A stretch of 64,000 nucleotides of DNA, taken from Sphagnum compactum (taxonomy: Eukaryota; Bryophyta; Sphagnopsida; Sphagnales). Made by a program: the position numbers and the translations under genes. Of the stretch, positions 36,051 through 46,999 are shown in pieces (position 1 is the stretch's first letter; each line of letters begins with the position of its first letter). The stretch spans positions 19,770,304-19,834,303 of the forward strand of contig OZ234496.1 in assembly GCA_965153455.1 (NCBI GenBank), read 5' to 3'. The notes beneath the pieces were generated by a model that was not told where the DNA came from, did no database searches, and saw nothing but the letters and a program-made list of their open reading frames with translations.

Positions 36051-36512
36051 AGCAGCAGCAGCAGCAGCAGGAATATTGGAAACTGGCAAAGAGATGCTGG
36101 ATTCTTGAGAATTCTCAGAAGCTGGAATAGAGGCAACTGGTGATGTCAATGAAGCAGCCTCTTGAGATCTCACAGATTCAGCAACCACCGTTGTATCTGT
36201 GGGCTCTGACAAAAACACCATCCCCATACCTGATAAGCTAGTTTTCCTTTCATCCTGCAGCAGCAACCTTGAGTCTATGGATGATGAAGAAGCTTTGCTA
36301 CTTCTTTGCATCTCAACGTCCAGGGATGGCTTATACACTTTGAACCCCATACATGAAGCCGTCTTCCCGAGTGGTTTTGGCACAGGAAGAGGATCAATCA
36401 GTGCATCATTGTCCGCCATAGTCATAGTACCAAAACCAGTTCCACCATCATCATGATGCAATGTACACATTTCTGAAACAATTACACTTTCCAATGGAAG
36501 ATGACTATTCCT
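36051..36512 (-). pseudogene. Exon-like fragment of an unidentified gene, cut by the LTR junction
   Basis: On the minus strand an acceptor-like TTGTTGTAG ending near 36513 is followed by about 150 open codons in one frame. The peptide is Ser-rich and looks like ordinary plant protein: MADNDALIDPLPVPKPLGKT, then GFKVYKPSLDVEMQRSSKAS and VASIPASENSQESSISLPVS. It ends in an Ala run encoded by the (CAG/CTG)n repeat exactly where the antisense LTR begins. There is no ATG at the start (the first in-frame Met is internal), so it is an internal exon or fragment. I do not recognise the family, and no partner exon is evident. Confidence 0.45.
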
Positions 36513-36514
36513 AC

Positions 36515-38360
36515 AACAAGGATTTTAGTCACTTTCTATTACTTTGTTGTCAAGTAAAGAACTTTGATGACCACAAGATAATGGAAGGAGATGCTAGGTT
36601 TGATGGCTTTCCACACAAGCCTAAATCTTAAAATCCTTTGTTGTTGTTGGAAAATATTTGACAACAAAATTGTAGTTAGTGAATTAGGACTTCTAATGCC
36701 AAAAAATGATTTCATTACAAAAGGAAAAGTTGCAATGTAGTTGATTGAAAATACAACACTCTTCACAAGGCCCCAAGATGTTGCCCATACAACTATCGGC
36801 GGTAACCACATAGTTAGACAACAACAAGAAGGATGGTGCCTCCCATGATTTAAACTAATGACCACTCAATAACCTTTTTGGTGCAAACTTTTGCATTGTG
36901 GCAACAATTTTTTTTCAATTTTTTGGAAATAATTTTAGTGTAAATTCCCAAAAAATTGCAAAACAATTTTAAAAATTCACCAAACTTTCAAAACCACAAA
37001 ATTGAAAAAGAAAACCCAATGATCACTTCACAATGCCAACAAGGGGTGTATCACACTTTGGCCTTGCTAGTTACATTAAAAAGTATCTTAAGGCAATAGA
37101 AGGATTATGAAAACTCAAATATTTCACCATGCAAAAATATAATAATCTTCAAAAAATCCTCTAAAAGAAACCAAAATCCTTCACAATATTTTAACTCTAT
37201 AACTAATCTCAAGTTTCAAACACAAGCCAAAATATCATCTTTCAAAAATCCTCATATCAAAATAGACCTATTACTTAGGGGCCCGAAATCCGTTAAGCTA
37301 CTATACTCTACAATGAATCTAAACACAAAACCCTTGCCTTGGTAGGCAAGGCCAATAAAAGTTCATTACTCTCAGCCAGTATGCTACTTATTTGCTAGAC
37401 AATCACATATCAGGGGCAGGAGCTGCAAGGTAAAGAGGTTTTCATCTACAACTTGGAAGCAATCATCTCTTCTCACTCTATGATCTTGATAAGGTGGCCC
37501 CAGGGGGGTGAAATTGGTGGACTTTTAGAACCATTTGATTTTAGACCAGCATGGGCCAAAAGCCAGTCCCAAAAGCCAGTACATATATAGACACTGTGGA
37601 CAAACACAAGACCTTATTTATTAGCAAGAGACCTGAATGGGGAAGGGGACATATATAAATGTTGTTTGGAAGCTCAGAGGGCAAGTAGTTGGATGGTGAA
37701 GCTCACTGTTAGGCGGGTACCAGCTTTGGCAGGTAACCTGTAAGAGCCGCCAGTTCTAGTCAGGTAGAACTGGATCCAAATTGGGTCAGATTTTCAGAAC
37801 CAAAATCAGAAGGTTTTAATGAGCCACACCTCCAATTACAATCCTGATTTTGTTCATGTGTGCAACTGGAACCAAAATCAGGGATTTTTTCCTGTGAAAT
37901 AAATGGACTACAATGAAGGGTTAACCGGCAGTTAGCCATTGATTGATTACATCACTCTCAGATCTCTATTACCAACTGGTTCCAAAATGGGAACTGATTT
38001 GCTGAACCAAAATTGAAATTGAAACTTATTGTTTTGAAGAATTGAACGTGGACCCTGTGTTCTTTTTTTCAAATTCCTCAAGTAGGTGCACTGGCTAGGA
38101 TCCTCAGCATTAATTAGCAGTAAATGACGACTGTACTGGTGCACTAGTAGATTTGTTTTGGAATCCTGCTTAGTTCTGGCGACCTTCAGGAACACACTGT
38201 CTAAATCTGGCGACTTCTAAGTTTATTTTGATCAAGATATGGCGAATGTTTTTCTTAAGTCTCAAAAATCCCTTTGTTGGATTCGCCAGCCCTTTATTTT
38301 GTCGCCAGGTTGCGAAAATTCACCACAAAAAAAAAAAGCAAACATTGCTTGGAACCAGAT
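36515..38360. other. Intergenic DNA, no gene seen
   Basis: Mixed AT-rich sequence. Around 37740-38020 are phrase-like repeats of AACCAAAATCAGA and GGAACC motifs, also seen near 3240-3400, 26850-27190 and 63290-63390. No supported gene. Confidence 0.5.
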
Positions 38361-38366
38361 TCTCAA

Positions 38367-38518
38367 TTCTATTCATGTGTGAACTCAAAATCAAAACTGA
38401 GACAATAAAAAAATCCGTAAAGTCATCCCGCTTTTGGACCCTTCTTTCATCCCTCAACCTCTCTTTTAATCTTTATGCACTGTTAGCTGTAAAGTAATGA
38501 TTTTTTTTGAAGGCATCA
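38367..38518 (+). repeat. Direct repeat, copy A (152 bp)
   Basis: Matches 39072-39223 with a constant offset of 705 bp and no indels. Shared blocks include ACTGAGACAATAAAAAAATC, CTTTCATCCCTCAACCTCTC and CTGTAAAGTAATGA. About nine substitutions are visible (about 94% identity). The ends are not TG...CA and no primer site follows, so an LTR identity is not supported. Confidence 0.85.
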
Positions 38519-39071
38519 ATTAATTCTCAATCCTATATATTAATTCACTTGGTCTGTCAGTGTATCTGTCTGAACCTGTCCATTTCGACTCGTTAACACA
38601 GTCTCTACGAGGCCGATTTTGCAACCCCCCAATGACAAAAATGAGGTCTCGAAATGAGCCGCACCTGGCCTGAAATGTTCCAGTGCCAGGTGTGGATTGT
38701 GGTGGCGGAGATACACCTGACTTGACACCGACTCACGGCGGGACGTCCGAGTGCTGGTCCAGGGTGGCAGCAGGGCGGCTCCGAATGGGGCCCCTGCTGG
38801 TGTTTACACCAGTATTGTGGTCTACCGCGAGGTGCTGCAGTGATTCTTCTTGTGGGTATGAGATTCTTTGGGGTCTCCTTTGGACTCCCAATTTTTCCAA
38901 AATGCTCGCTTCATCATGTATGTTTTCATGGGGGACTTTTAAACGAATTTTCGTCACAAAAAATAAATAAAATAAAAATAAAAATAACTGCTTTGCGTCT
39001 TTGTGTGTGTCTCTCTTGGTTTAAAGAAACAGGGGACTTCACAGTGTCCAAAGGTCACGGGTACCCACTAG

Positions 39072-39223
39072 TTCTATTTATGTGTGAACCCAGAATCAAA
39101 ACTGAGACAATAAAAAAATCCGTAAAGTCATCCCACTTTTGGACCCTTCTTTCATCCCTCAACCTCTCTTTTAATCTTTACACACTGTTATCTGTAAAGT
39201 AATGAAATTTTTTTAAGGCATCA
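39072..39223 (+). repeat. Direct repeat, copy B (152 bp)
   Basis: Second copy of the repeat at 38367-38518. The 553 bp between the copies contain no recognised gene; they may be the remains of a segmental duplication or of an uncharacterised small element. Confidence 0.85.
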
Positions 39224-39239
39224 AATGTTAAAACTCAAG

Positions 39240-40670
39240 ATTAAATGCATGTGGTTTGAGAGTAATTATAGCAGAAATACATGTGAGAGCAGTGAAAATG
39301 TAGCAGAGTAGTGTAGCACTTAAGAAAAAGGAAAGATAGAGGACGAAAATTCAATTTTGTTCCTTGTCAAATTCATTTGTAAAAAATTCAGCTCCTGTTA
39401 CTGATTTCGAGCCCTATCAGGATCAAACTGGCCGAACTCATCCCCAAACCGCGAGACTTTGCCGATAACTTTAATTCCAATTTATTTTTCAGAACCAAAA
39501 CCAATGGTTCTTCATAGATCAAAAGAACCAGCTGGTGAAGACCTCTTACTTATGTTTGTGTCTTCTCTCTTGTTGTTGGGAACACACATTCATGTATGCA
39601 GGTAGTTAGCATTTTGTTCCGTGCCTCCCTTTTCTTAGAGTGAGTGGTTCAAAGTTCAAACATTCAAACAGACCCATTATCAAAGAAATTGGGAACTTGG
39701 AATTCCTCAAGTTTAGTGGGGAATATGTGTCATTCATGTTAATTAGTTGTGGGGACACAACATATTCATTTTATTTATTTATGGGTGATGGGCATTTCAA
39801 TTTGCCCATCACCAAAATAATATTAACATTTTGAATGTTCTCAAAATACAATACCCTACTACTACCTTGGCAGCTTCAACACTAATTATTATTTTCAGAA
39901 TGTTGAAATTTTTAATTTTTCTTAAATTAAAGAAATTTGTGAATGAAGATATTGAATTTCAAGAATATTCTATTCATCAAAATGAAAAATTCAAAATTAA
40001 TCAATTAATTATTCAACAGACATGTGTCAAAGCTGCCAAGATACTGATGTAGTTGTACTCTTGTCATTCCCCCTATTCTTTAAGGGTACCTATTTGTTAC
40101 TGCTCTTAATTAGATGGGAGGTGACTCCCAAGGTTTCTTTTGTTTTTCTGAATGAGTCTTTTTGATTGGCCCATTTAAAAATTAAAAAAAACCTAAACTT
40201 TCCGTGGTCAAAATATGGCAATTTCGTTGACCTTTCATTGTAGTTCATTGCTAATGCCAAATTGTCATTCATTGTTAATTTCAGTAGCTTCTATACGAAG
40301 ATGTAATGCCTTCCCTTCTACTCACATATATACAAGAAGGGGAGAACTTAGGGCAAACCATATGAGATAAAAGTGTGGTGCTTGAGAAACACACCCTCGG
40401 GGAACACATTGTGAACCTGAGGAATGTAACTGGGGGACACACTACAAACACTGAAAAAATCCTATGCCTACACCGCCCTCCCTTATCCAAGGGAAACAGT
40501 TGAGGCTTCCTGAGTGCATGTTCGGGTGTCTCATTGGCTGCATGCAAATCTCTATTCCTAAAACTGCTTGTCACAACTCTTGGCACGTACTAATACCCTT
40601 TCCTAAGAGCTTTGGGTTATTCATATTTTGGGCCTCGGAAGTTTTTTTAGGGTTAAAAACTTGTGCTGTG
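39240..40670. other. Intergenic DNA, no gene seen
   Basis: Short frames (60-101 codons) on both strands lack domains and overlap each other. The stretch ends at the hAT-type MITE. Confidence 0.5.
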
Positions 40671-40679
40671 GTTAAAAAC

Positions 40680-41312
40680 CAGTGTTGGGTGGATATCCGG
40701 GAAATCTGGATATCCACCTTGGATATCAGCTCGGATATCATGACTGATATTTGATGAATATATTCATGTTCATATTCGAACATCTGGATATCATTTTTGT
40801 GATATTCAAATTTTTGATATTCGAGAGTCATCCTTGATGTCAAGTGCAGCCCAGATGTGAATATCAGGTTAGATCTGGTTATAATGTTAGGGTTTAGGTG
40901 TTAGTTTAAGTTAGGGAGTGGGTTAGGTTTTAGGTTAGTAAGGTTGCAGGTAATTGCACTTGCAGTCGTCACAACCCTAAATCCTAAACCAAACGGCTAT
41001 GAAGGGAGCGAAACAGTATAAAGTATACTGTCTCTGTCACCTTCCCTGCCCTCTTGTGCTCCTCTTGGAATTGGAAGAGTTTGAGTGTTGTTTTGATAGA
41101 GATGAGATTTAAGGACATGTAAACAACTTTCTATATTACATACTACTGTTTGCCTTTTACTTTTTATTTAAATTTCAAAAATTTTGGGTTATTTTAGTTT
41201 AAATAATATTTACTCATAAAAATGTGTAATTGGAGTATATGAAATTTGATTATGATATCCAACTCGGATATCTGAATTTAAAAATTAAAAAACTGATATC
41301 CACCCAGCACTG
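40680..41312. mobile_element. hAT-type MITE with 18-bp terminal inverted repeats
   Basis: The left end reads CAGTGTTGGGTGGATATC and the right end, read inward on the other strand, CAGTGCTGGGTGGATATC: 17 of 18 positions match. Flanking 8-bp sequences TTAAAAAC (40672-40679) and ATAGAAAC (41313-41320) agree at six of eight positions, as expected for an old hAT target duplication. Several GATATC or GGATATC motifs crowd the left 120 bp and the right 50 bp, like the subterminal transposase-binding repeats of hAT elements. The 633-bp interior has no coding frame, so movement would depend on a transposase elsewhere. Confidence 0.82.
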
Positions 41313-41949
41313 ATAGAAACTTCAATTTAAAAAATGTTTGGTTCTAAAATTAATAAAATTTGCCACTTCTAGACTAAATAGGGGTGTTTAACTCAAAATT
41401 GATCATTTCTTAGGTAAACTAAAGGCCACTTTGTAATGAGGGTCTAATGTTCAAGGTCCAATGAAATAAAGCAATCCTATTGGCTAAGAGCCATAAGTTG
41501 AACTCACGGCCTTTAGATGAGGGTTAAAGATCAAAAAGTGACAAATTGAGGCTAAACCTACATGGCACCATTTTGGAGAGAAAATGAATTGGTTCAGACC
41601 CCAAAAGAAAAAAGCGCTTGAAGGAGAGAGCTCATGACTTGGACAACCAAGATGCAAGCTAAGGTCCGCAGCAGGGTCCGACTCAAGGGCCAATGCAATT
41701 TACTTCAAATGAATCCAATATGGTTCCTAGGCCTTTGGACCCTGGACCCTCTCTAAAGTGGGCCTAAGTTATAGTTGGGGGCCGCCCTGGTGATCAGAGT
41801 TTTTTTTTGGGGCAAAATTTCGCCAAGTTTTGACCTCAAAAATGTGTTTTCGACCTATTAAAAGGACATTTCATGGAAAAAAATGACCCACCCTAATTCG
41901 CCAGATTTGGAAGGACTGTTTTTCCAAATTGCCATATTTTTATGATAAG

Positions 41950-42090
41950 TTCCAGTGGGTAGCCAAGAATATAGAAGGATTCTGAATTTTTTTTTCTACT
42001 TTCATATCTGGTATGTAGCCAAATCTGGCTAAATCATTTTATGGATGATCGCCACTTTAGCGACATCACAAAATTGAGAAAAACAAACCT
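41950..42090 (+). repeat. Dispersed TAGCCA/TGGCTA repeat, copy 5
   Basis: Best-preserved copy: GTGGGTAGCCAAGAATATAG, then TTTCATATCTGGTATGTAGC, AGCCAAATCTGGCTAAATC, ATGGATGATCGCCACTTTAG and CGACATCACAAAATTGAG. Related sequence may extend upstream to about 41810. Confidence 0.7.
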
Positions 42091-42460
42091 GCTCATGACT
42101 CAAGAAGGTAAACATAGTTCCTAATTTAAATTCATAAATTTTCCATGAAAAAGTAAGTTATGAATTTCGCATTTCTCGACAGATTCCACTTGGCCTCATT
42201 ACCCTGCCCCCTTGTCCAGTTTAGAGTGGGGTTTGTGACGCAGAAATTACCTATGCAATAAGCAACATCCTATCCGTTCGGTAACAGGTGATGTTACTAG
42301 TGACTTAACTAGTAAATAGCCAGCGTCTCTGTTCTGTTTTGTTCTTCCTCTCTTCCCTCCCTCGAGTGGTTTTTCTTTTTGGAGGTGGTTTGCAATTTTT
42401 TCTTTGTTTTTAAGAGAAGTTTTGGAATTTTTTTTGGGGGTTGCAACAACAAGAGGAGAG

Positions 42461-44230
42461 ATGGCAGTAGCAGCGATAGCAGCAGCAGCATCGCCTGTTT
42501 GTGGTGTTCCTCAACTCGCTGTTGCAAAGACAGCCTGCGTCACAGGAGCTCGTGCAAAGTTATCGTTTGCATCAACTCAGATAGCAAGAATGGGAGCTTC
42601 TTGTACCTTTTTTGATTCAGGTATTGCATACAAAATGCCCTCCGGAAGAAGCAATTTCTCCTCCGTCGTGGTTTGCTTCTGATTGTGAAGAGTTCTCGGT
42701 TGCTAATTGTCTTTCTCTTTCTCGGTTGCTAGCACATACAAATTCAAGCAACTCAGGGTATTAGGGCTGAGGCCATCTTAAACATCCATGCACCGATCTT
42801 TCAAACCCTTTTGCATTTTGGCATTCTGAAGAACTCTACGAAAACACAGATGTCCATGACAAAAAAACTCAGAAGTGCATCTGGAAAGTTTTCTGCTTGC
42901 ATTTGATTCCTATGGAGAACAGTTGTTGAGACAGGAAAATGCATCAAAGGCAAAGGGGTTGCAATCTTTGAGAGATTTGAATGTGTTCATTTAGGGTTGG
43001 TATTCGTATAATGGCCAGTGCTGGCCCTTGAAATCTGTGAGGCCTCTTCTCTCAATGGGACTTCTCAATCCACCATTTTTTCTCAGGCTAAGACTTTTTG
43101 TGTATGCAAATGATGGCATGAATGAGAGCAGGATCAGATTTATGAATGACGTCTGAGATACTTAGTTCAAATCTTTTCAGGCTGGTCAAGACATGGTCGG
43201 CAGAGGATCAGTTCAATAATGGAAACTTCTTCTCTGTTGCCATTGTCTGGGATTCCATCTAATGTTTTGGGAGCTGCACCAGAACATTTTTTTGCTGTAT
43301 AGTTACTTTGAATGCTGAGACTGAGATCAATGGACAGAGGAACAAGCATTGAACAAATTACAGCAGCTGCCTCATGTGTATTGCACACTGCAATTGAAGC
43401 CCCAAGTGGGACTTTTGTTGCGTTTCCAGGCAATGTATCTCCTTGTTCTTCCATTCTTAAATGGATTTCTTTCATCAATTCCTCTCTGGGAGAGAATCAA
43501 AGAAAAAATCAGTTGTGAGAACAACATTGGTTGGGGTCTGTTGACTTGTATTTTAGGCTGAAGCTAATGATTGTGCACATATGTGCAGAGTTTATACGAG
43601 TTCCTCTCTTCTATTTTGAGGTGTGTGGAATGTGCTTCTTGACATTTAGTGAATTTGTTTTACTAGGAAGAGAGATGCTCATTATTTCTTCAAGGCCAGT
43701 GCAAAGGCAACAGAGGGGAGGCAAGGTCATTTGTGGACTTTTTGGTCTGGGACTGCCAGAGCTTGTGGTAATTGCTGGTGTTGCGGCTTTCCTATTTGGG
43801 CCCAAAAATCTTCCAGATCTTGGGAAAAGCCTTGGCAAGACTGTGAGGAGCTTCTCACAGGTATGGGAGAAACTAAAGATCTTGCTGCTGCATTTTGTGT
43901 TGATTTTTTTAGCCCCTGGATCTTGTGGTTAGAAAGAATCCATGTCTGAAAATGAGACAGTAGCGCAACGGTGAAGGGTCATATTGGTCACCAGAGAGGG
44001 TGTCATCATCCTCCTTTATTGCATCACATGATGTGGCTTTCTTTGGTGTTTAACAGGCAGCTAAAGAATTTGAATCTGAAATGAAGAGTTCAGCAAATGA
44101 GTTTCAGGCTGAAGTTGCAGGCACCAGCAGAGAGAAAACAGCTGGAGAATCACCCAATGTGGAGCCACCGGTAACCACCAGCAGCAGCAGCAGGAATCCC
44201 TCATCAACATCAGAGAAAGGTTCAAGCTAG
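42461..44230 (+). CDS. THA4: Tha4/TatA-type thylakoid Tat translocase subunit (3 exons)
   Basis: Preferred model: exons 42461-42620, 43667-43860 and 44057-44230, with donors CAG-GTATTG and CAG-GTATGG and acceptors TTTACTAG and TTAACAG. The phases fit and give 175 residues. Residues 1 to about 70 are Ala/Ser/Arg-rich with few acids, like a chloroplast transit peptide. The mature part begins near GLFGLGLPELVVIAGVAAFL, a single membrane segment with the family's conserved Glu, followed by FGPKNLPDLGKSLGKTVRS and an amphipathic helix (AAKEFESEMK). The C-terminal tail is Ser/Glu-rich. Tha4 joins Hcf106 and cpTatC to move folded proteins across the thylakoid membrane using the proton gradient. The motif FGLG-PELVVIAGVAA fits Tha4 better than Hcf106. 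The exon 1-2 junction lies in the poorly conserved transit peptide and is the least certain part. ATG context AGAGATGGC is good. Confidence 0.9.
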
Positions 44231-44304
44231 AGTACAGGTGTTCCATATTGTGTCCCTGTATTGTATACATCTTAGAGTATAGGCTTGGGTTTAAATTTTA
44301 AACC

Positions 44305-44310
44305 AATAAA
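44305..44310 (+). terminator. Polyadenylation signal of the Tha4-like gene
   Basis: AATAAA lies 75 bp after the TAG at 44228-44230, followed by a T/G-rich stretch. This is a plausible but not proven plant poly(A) signal. Confidence 0.45.
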
Positions 44311-45268
44311 GATCTGTTGTAAAGACATGCTTGCCCTGCAAAGGCTGTATCTACCAGTGGAAAATCTTAAGCATGTTTTGTAACATGATGATTAAAGGGT
44401 GTTGTATTCCATAATTACAAAGTTGCTTCCATTCATCTGCCCCACTGACTGTTAAGGAAGCAAATATCTTTCAATGTAAAGTGTGTTTAAAAGGTTTCTA
44501 AGTGGAGCGACATTATCAAGTATTCTTTATCAAATTAGATGCAGTTTGAGCACATCTGTCCATGGTGTGCAGGTAAAGAGAAATCCTAACCCATCATCCA
44601 CCTTGGTCAGAGCCTTCAACCACGATTCAAGACAGTATCAAGAAAAACAGAATGTGAACAACTTTGAGGATCTACAAAGTGTGTTAATAGACAGAATGAC
44701 ATTTCAGTATGCAAATGCAAATGCACTAAAAAATTCAAAGTTATGAAGTTTGTGGGCATGGTAACCCACGAATATCAATTGTGTTAAAATCTTTCAATTG
44801 CCATGTTGTGAAGAATAGGAAATATACTCATCACATTAGGGCCTGGCTCCACCAGCCTGCTTTGGTAACACAACCACTATCCTAAAGAGTAGGTCTCTAA
44901 ACGAACACTGAGCAAAGTATATCACCCCCATTGAATCACTCTACAAATGTTCTCTATAACAGTAGCCATCTGCACATACTAGAAATGCATGTGCAATTGC
45001 AAAACACACCCAGATGCTAAGCTAGCAGGTTGGTTCTCCTAGTCTTATGAAACAACTTGGTTAGGGCCACACAAATATAGGTAACAGGAGCCTATTGAGT
45101 TCCTTTTAACACTCTGGTGGGGCCGGGACCTCACAACAACCCTTACACATCTGTAAATTCTGCAAAATCCTTTACAAGTAGAAAGTACAATCTCAAGCAA
45201 CAGTAAAGCTAGCTTCAGGAACTGAGGCTTTTCACCATTTCCCAGTTTCAAGGGGAAAAATATAGGGT
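44311..45268. other. Convergent intergenic region between Tha4-like and ARASP-like genes
   Basis: About 0.95 kb separates the two stop codons after the poly(A) signal. The frame at 44483-44746 begins with GTG and shows no domain. I see no gene; both 3' untranslated regions probably lie here. Confidence 0.5.
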
Positions 45269-46864
45269 TCACAGCATTTGTTGGACGATGCCAAGATTGA
45301 TCGTGTCACGCACCATGAGCACAACACCAAGAGCAAGAAGCAATAACACACCTGATGACATGATCCCCTGCTCAATGCCATCCGGTAATTTCTTACCTCC
45401 CCTCAGTGCCTCTAGCACAATAAGTGCCAAGTAGCCTCCATCCAGTGCTGGCAGTGGCAATAGATTCACCACTGCCAGATTTATATTCACTATAGCTGCA
45501 AACTGGAATAAGCCTGCAATATCAGCTCGTGCTACTTCTGCTCCAACTGCCACTATTGCAACAGGACCAGAAAGCTTATCTGCAGTCTGTGCAAAATTCA
45601 AGAATATCTGCTGTAATCCAGCTAGAACTGTTGCCAAAAGACGTGAAAATTCCTTGCTAGCCTTCACTGTTGCATCTGCCAAATTCTCTGCCTTCACACG
45701 ATGTGGCTTCCCATTAACTGCTAGTTGTACTCCAATCCGACCTGACCCATCCAATGCTTTGTCAGGAACTACTCGCAAGGTAATGGTTGCTGATTCACGC
45801 TGTACAGAAAAACTTAACTTGTGGTTTGCATTGGCTTTTATGGTGTCTACAAGCTCAAAAACTGATGCCTCTTTGAGCCCGACAAGCTTGTGCCCATTGA
45901 CTGCTGTTACCACATCACCGGCTTGAAGACCGGCTTTAGCTGCTGCAGAACTGGCTATGACTTCTGGAACAACTACACCAGGGAAATACTCCTGCTCTAC
46001 TAAGCCAACTGTAAGCACCTGGCTGAAGAGCACTGTATATGCAAAGAGAATATTGGCCAACACGCCTGCAGAGATTACAAGAGCTCGTGCTGGGATTGGT
46101 CGGTTCTTCAACAAATACGGGTCATCTGGTTTGAAAGATGATTCTGGGTCGTTATCTGGAAATGCAACAAAGCCTCCCAATGGGAAAGCCCTGAGAGAGT
46201 ACTCAACTTTCTTGCCCTGATACTTAGCAAGCATGGGACCAAACCCAATTGCAAATTTCGTTACATGAATTCCTTGAAGCCTTGCTGCAAGAAAATGACC
46301 AGCTTCATGCACTGTAATGATTGCTGCAAGAACTGCTAATGCTTGGATCACCGATTCAGGGCCCTCTAAACCCAAGGGTAGAGCTAGTGCAGGCAGTGCA
46401 AGAATCATCATCTGTTTCTGACGATCCTCCCATAGGTTTCCCCACCATCCTGCTTGTTCTCTTCCTCCTCCACCAGGTCTCTTTAGACTCTGTTCAATCC
46501 TGTCTTCTAACTGTGTTTCTTCATTGCAAAGAGCTGGGTCCAAGAAACCTTCTACTGGAGCAACTGGAACCCGAAAAATGCAACCGTCTCTCAGCTCAGG
46601 AGCTTCCTCATGCTCTAGTCCATGGATAGAACAAGAAGAATTACCAGCCAATTTGCCTCTGGACTGAAAGAACCCAATGGGTAGTAGTTGCTGATTGTTG
46701 TTGAATGTGGAGTGCAATCGCTTGAGAGAAGAGGATGGTATTCTGGTACCTGATTTTGGTGCAGTTCTTCCTCCTGGCACGGTTTGTACAAAACTCTGGT
46801 GCGAGAAGCTCTTGTGTGGGGAGGACAACAGCAAGTGCCTTGAAAGCGTTATGCCTGTTGCCAT
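45269..46864 (-). CDS. ARASP: Chloroplast RseP/site-2-protease-like metalloprotease (ARASP type), single exon
   Basis: The ATG at 46864 has strong context (GGCCATGGC) and gives 531 residues with no intron; the upstream in-frame extension lacks an ATG and runs into a CA repeat. Residues 1 to about 100 are Ser/Arg-rich and fit a plastid transit peptide. A membrane segment carries the zinc motif HEAGH (about 186-190). A PDZ domain follows (FPGVVVPEVIASSAAAKAGL, GDVVTAVNGHKL; about 294-369). The C-terminal membrane part holds LLPLPALDGGYLALIVLEAL, whose LDG Asp (about 475) is the third zinc ligand, and FPLGGFVAFPDND lies between. This order is that of the RseP/MlaS2P family. The Arabidopsis relative ARASP is a chloroplast inner-envelope protease needed for chloroplast development. 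All catalytic residues are present, so the gene looks functional. Confidence 0.95.
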   Translation of the reverse strand: MATGITLSRHLLLSSPHKSFSHQSFVQTVPGGRTAPKSGTRIPSSSLKRLHSTFNNNQQLLPIGFFQSRGKLAGNSSCSIHGLEHEEAPELRDGCIFRVPVAPVEGFLDPALCNEETQLEDRIEQSLKRPGGGGREQAGWWGNLWEDRQKQMMILALPALALPLGLEGPESVIQALAVLAAIITVHEAGHFLAARLQGIHVTKFAIGFGPMLAKYQGKKVEYSLRAFPLGGFVAFPDNDPESSFKPDDPYLLKNRPIPARALVISAGVLANILFAYTVLFSQVLTVGLVEQEYFPGVVVPEVIASSAAAKAGLQAGDVVTAVNGHKLVGLKEASVFELVDTIKANANHKLSFSVQRESATITLRVVPDKALDGSGRIGVQLAVNGKPHRVKAENLADATVKASKEFSRLLATVLAGLQQIFLNFAQTADKLSGPVAIVAVGAEVARADIAGLFQFAAIVNINLAVVNLLPLPALDGGYLALIVLEALRGGKKLPDGIEQGIMSSGVLLLLALGVVLMVRDTINLGIVQQML

Positions 46865-46938
46865 GGCCTGCAGCCCATACCCCAACCCTCTAAAACGCGA
46901 AATTACCACTACCCAAAAGCAAAAAACAAAAAAAAAAA

Positions 46939-46997
46939 CACACACACACACACACACACTCTCTCTCTGTCTCTCTGTCTGTCTGTCTGTCTCTCTC
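46939..46997. repeat. (CA)n-(CT)n-(TCTG)n compound microsatellite
   Basis: CA repeats (46939-46958), CT repeats (46959-46968) and TCTG/CTCTCTG repeats (to 46997) lie 75-130 bp upstream of the ARASP-like ATG, in its probable 5' leader or promoter. Confidence 0.95.
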
Positions 46998-46999
46998 TA

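Noticed and set aside
38367-39223. Small LTR retrotransposon (TRIM)
   Set aside because: The repeats do not begin TG and end CA, no tRNA primer site follows the first repeat and no polypurine tract precedes the second.
42621-42682. Longer first exon of the Tha4-like gene using donors near 42665-42672
   Set aside because: Those donors are all phase 0 and match only a weak acceptor late in exon 2. The donor at 42621 and acceptor at 43666 agree in phase and have better consensus.
44483-44746. 87-codon plus frame after the Tha4-like gene
   Set aside because: It starts with GTG, lies behind the poly(A) signal and has no domain. It is probably chance sequence between the convergent genes.
46865-46957. 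N-terminal extension of the ARASP-like frame
   Set aside because: There is no ATG upstream of 46864 in this frame and the extension translates a CA/GT microsatellite, so the ATG at 46864 is the better start.
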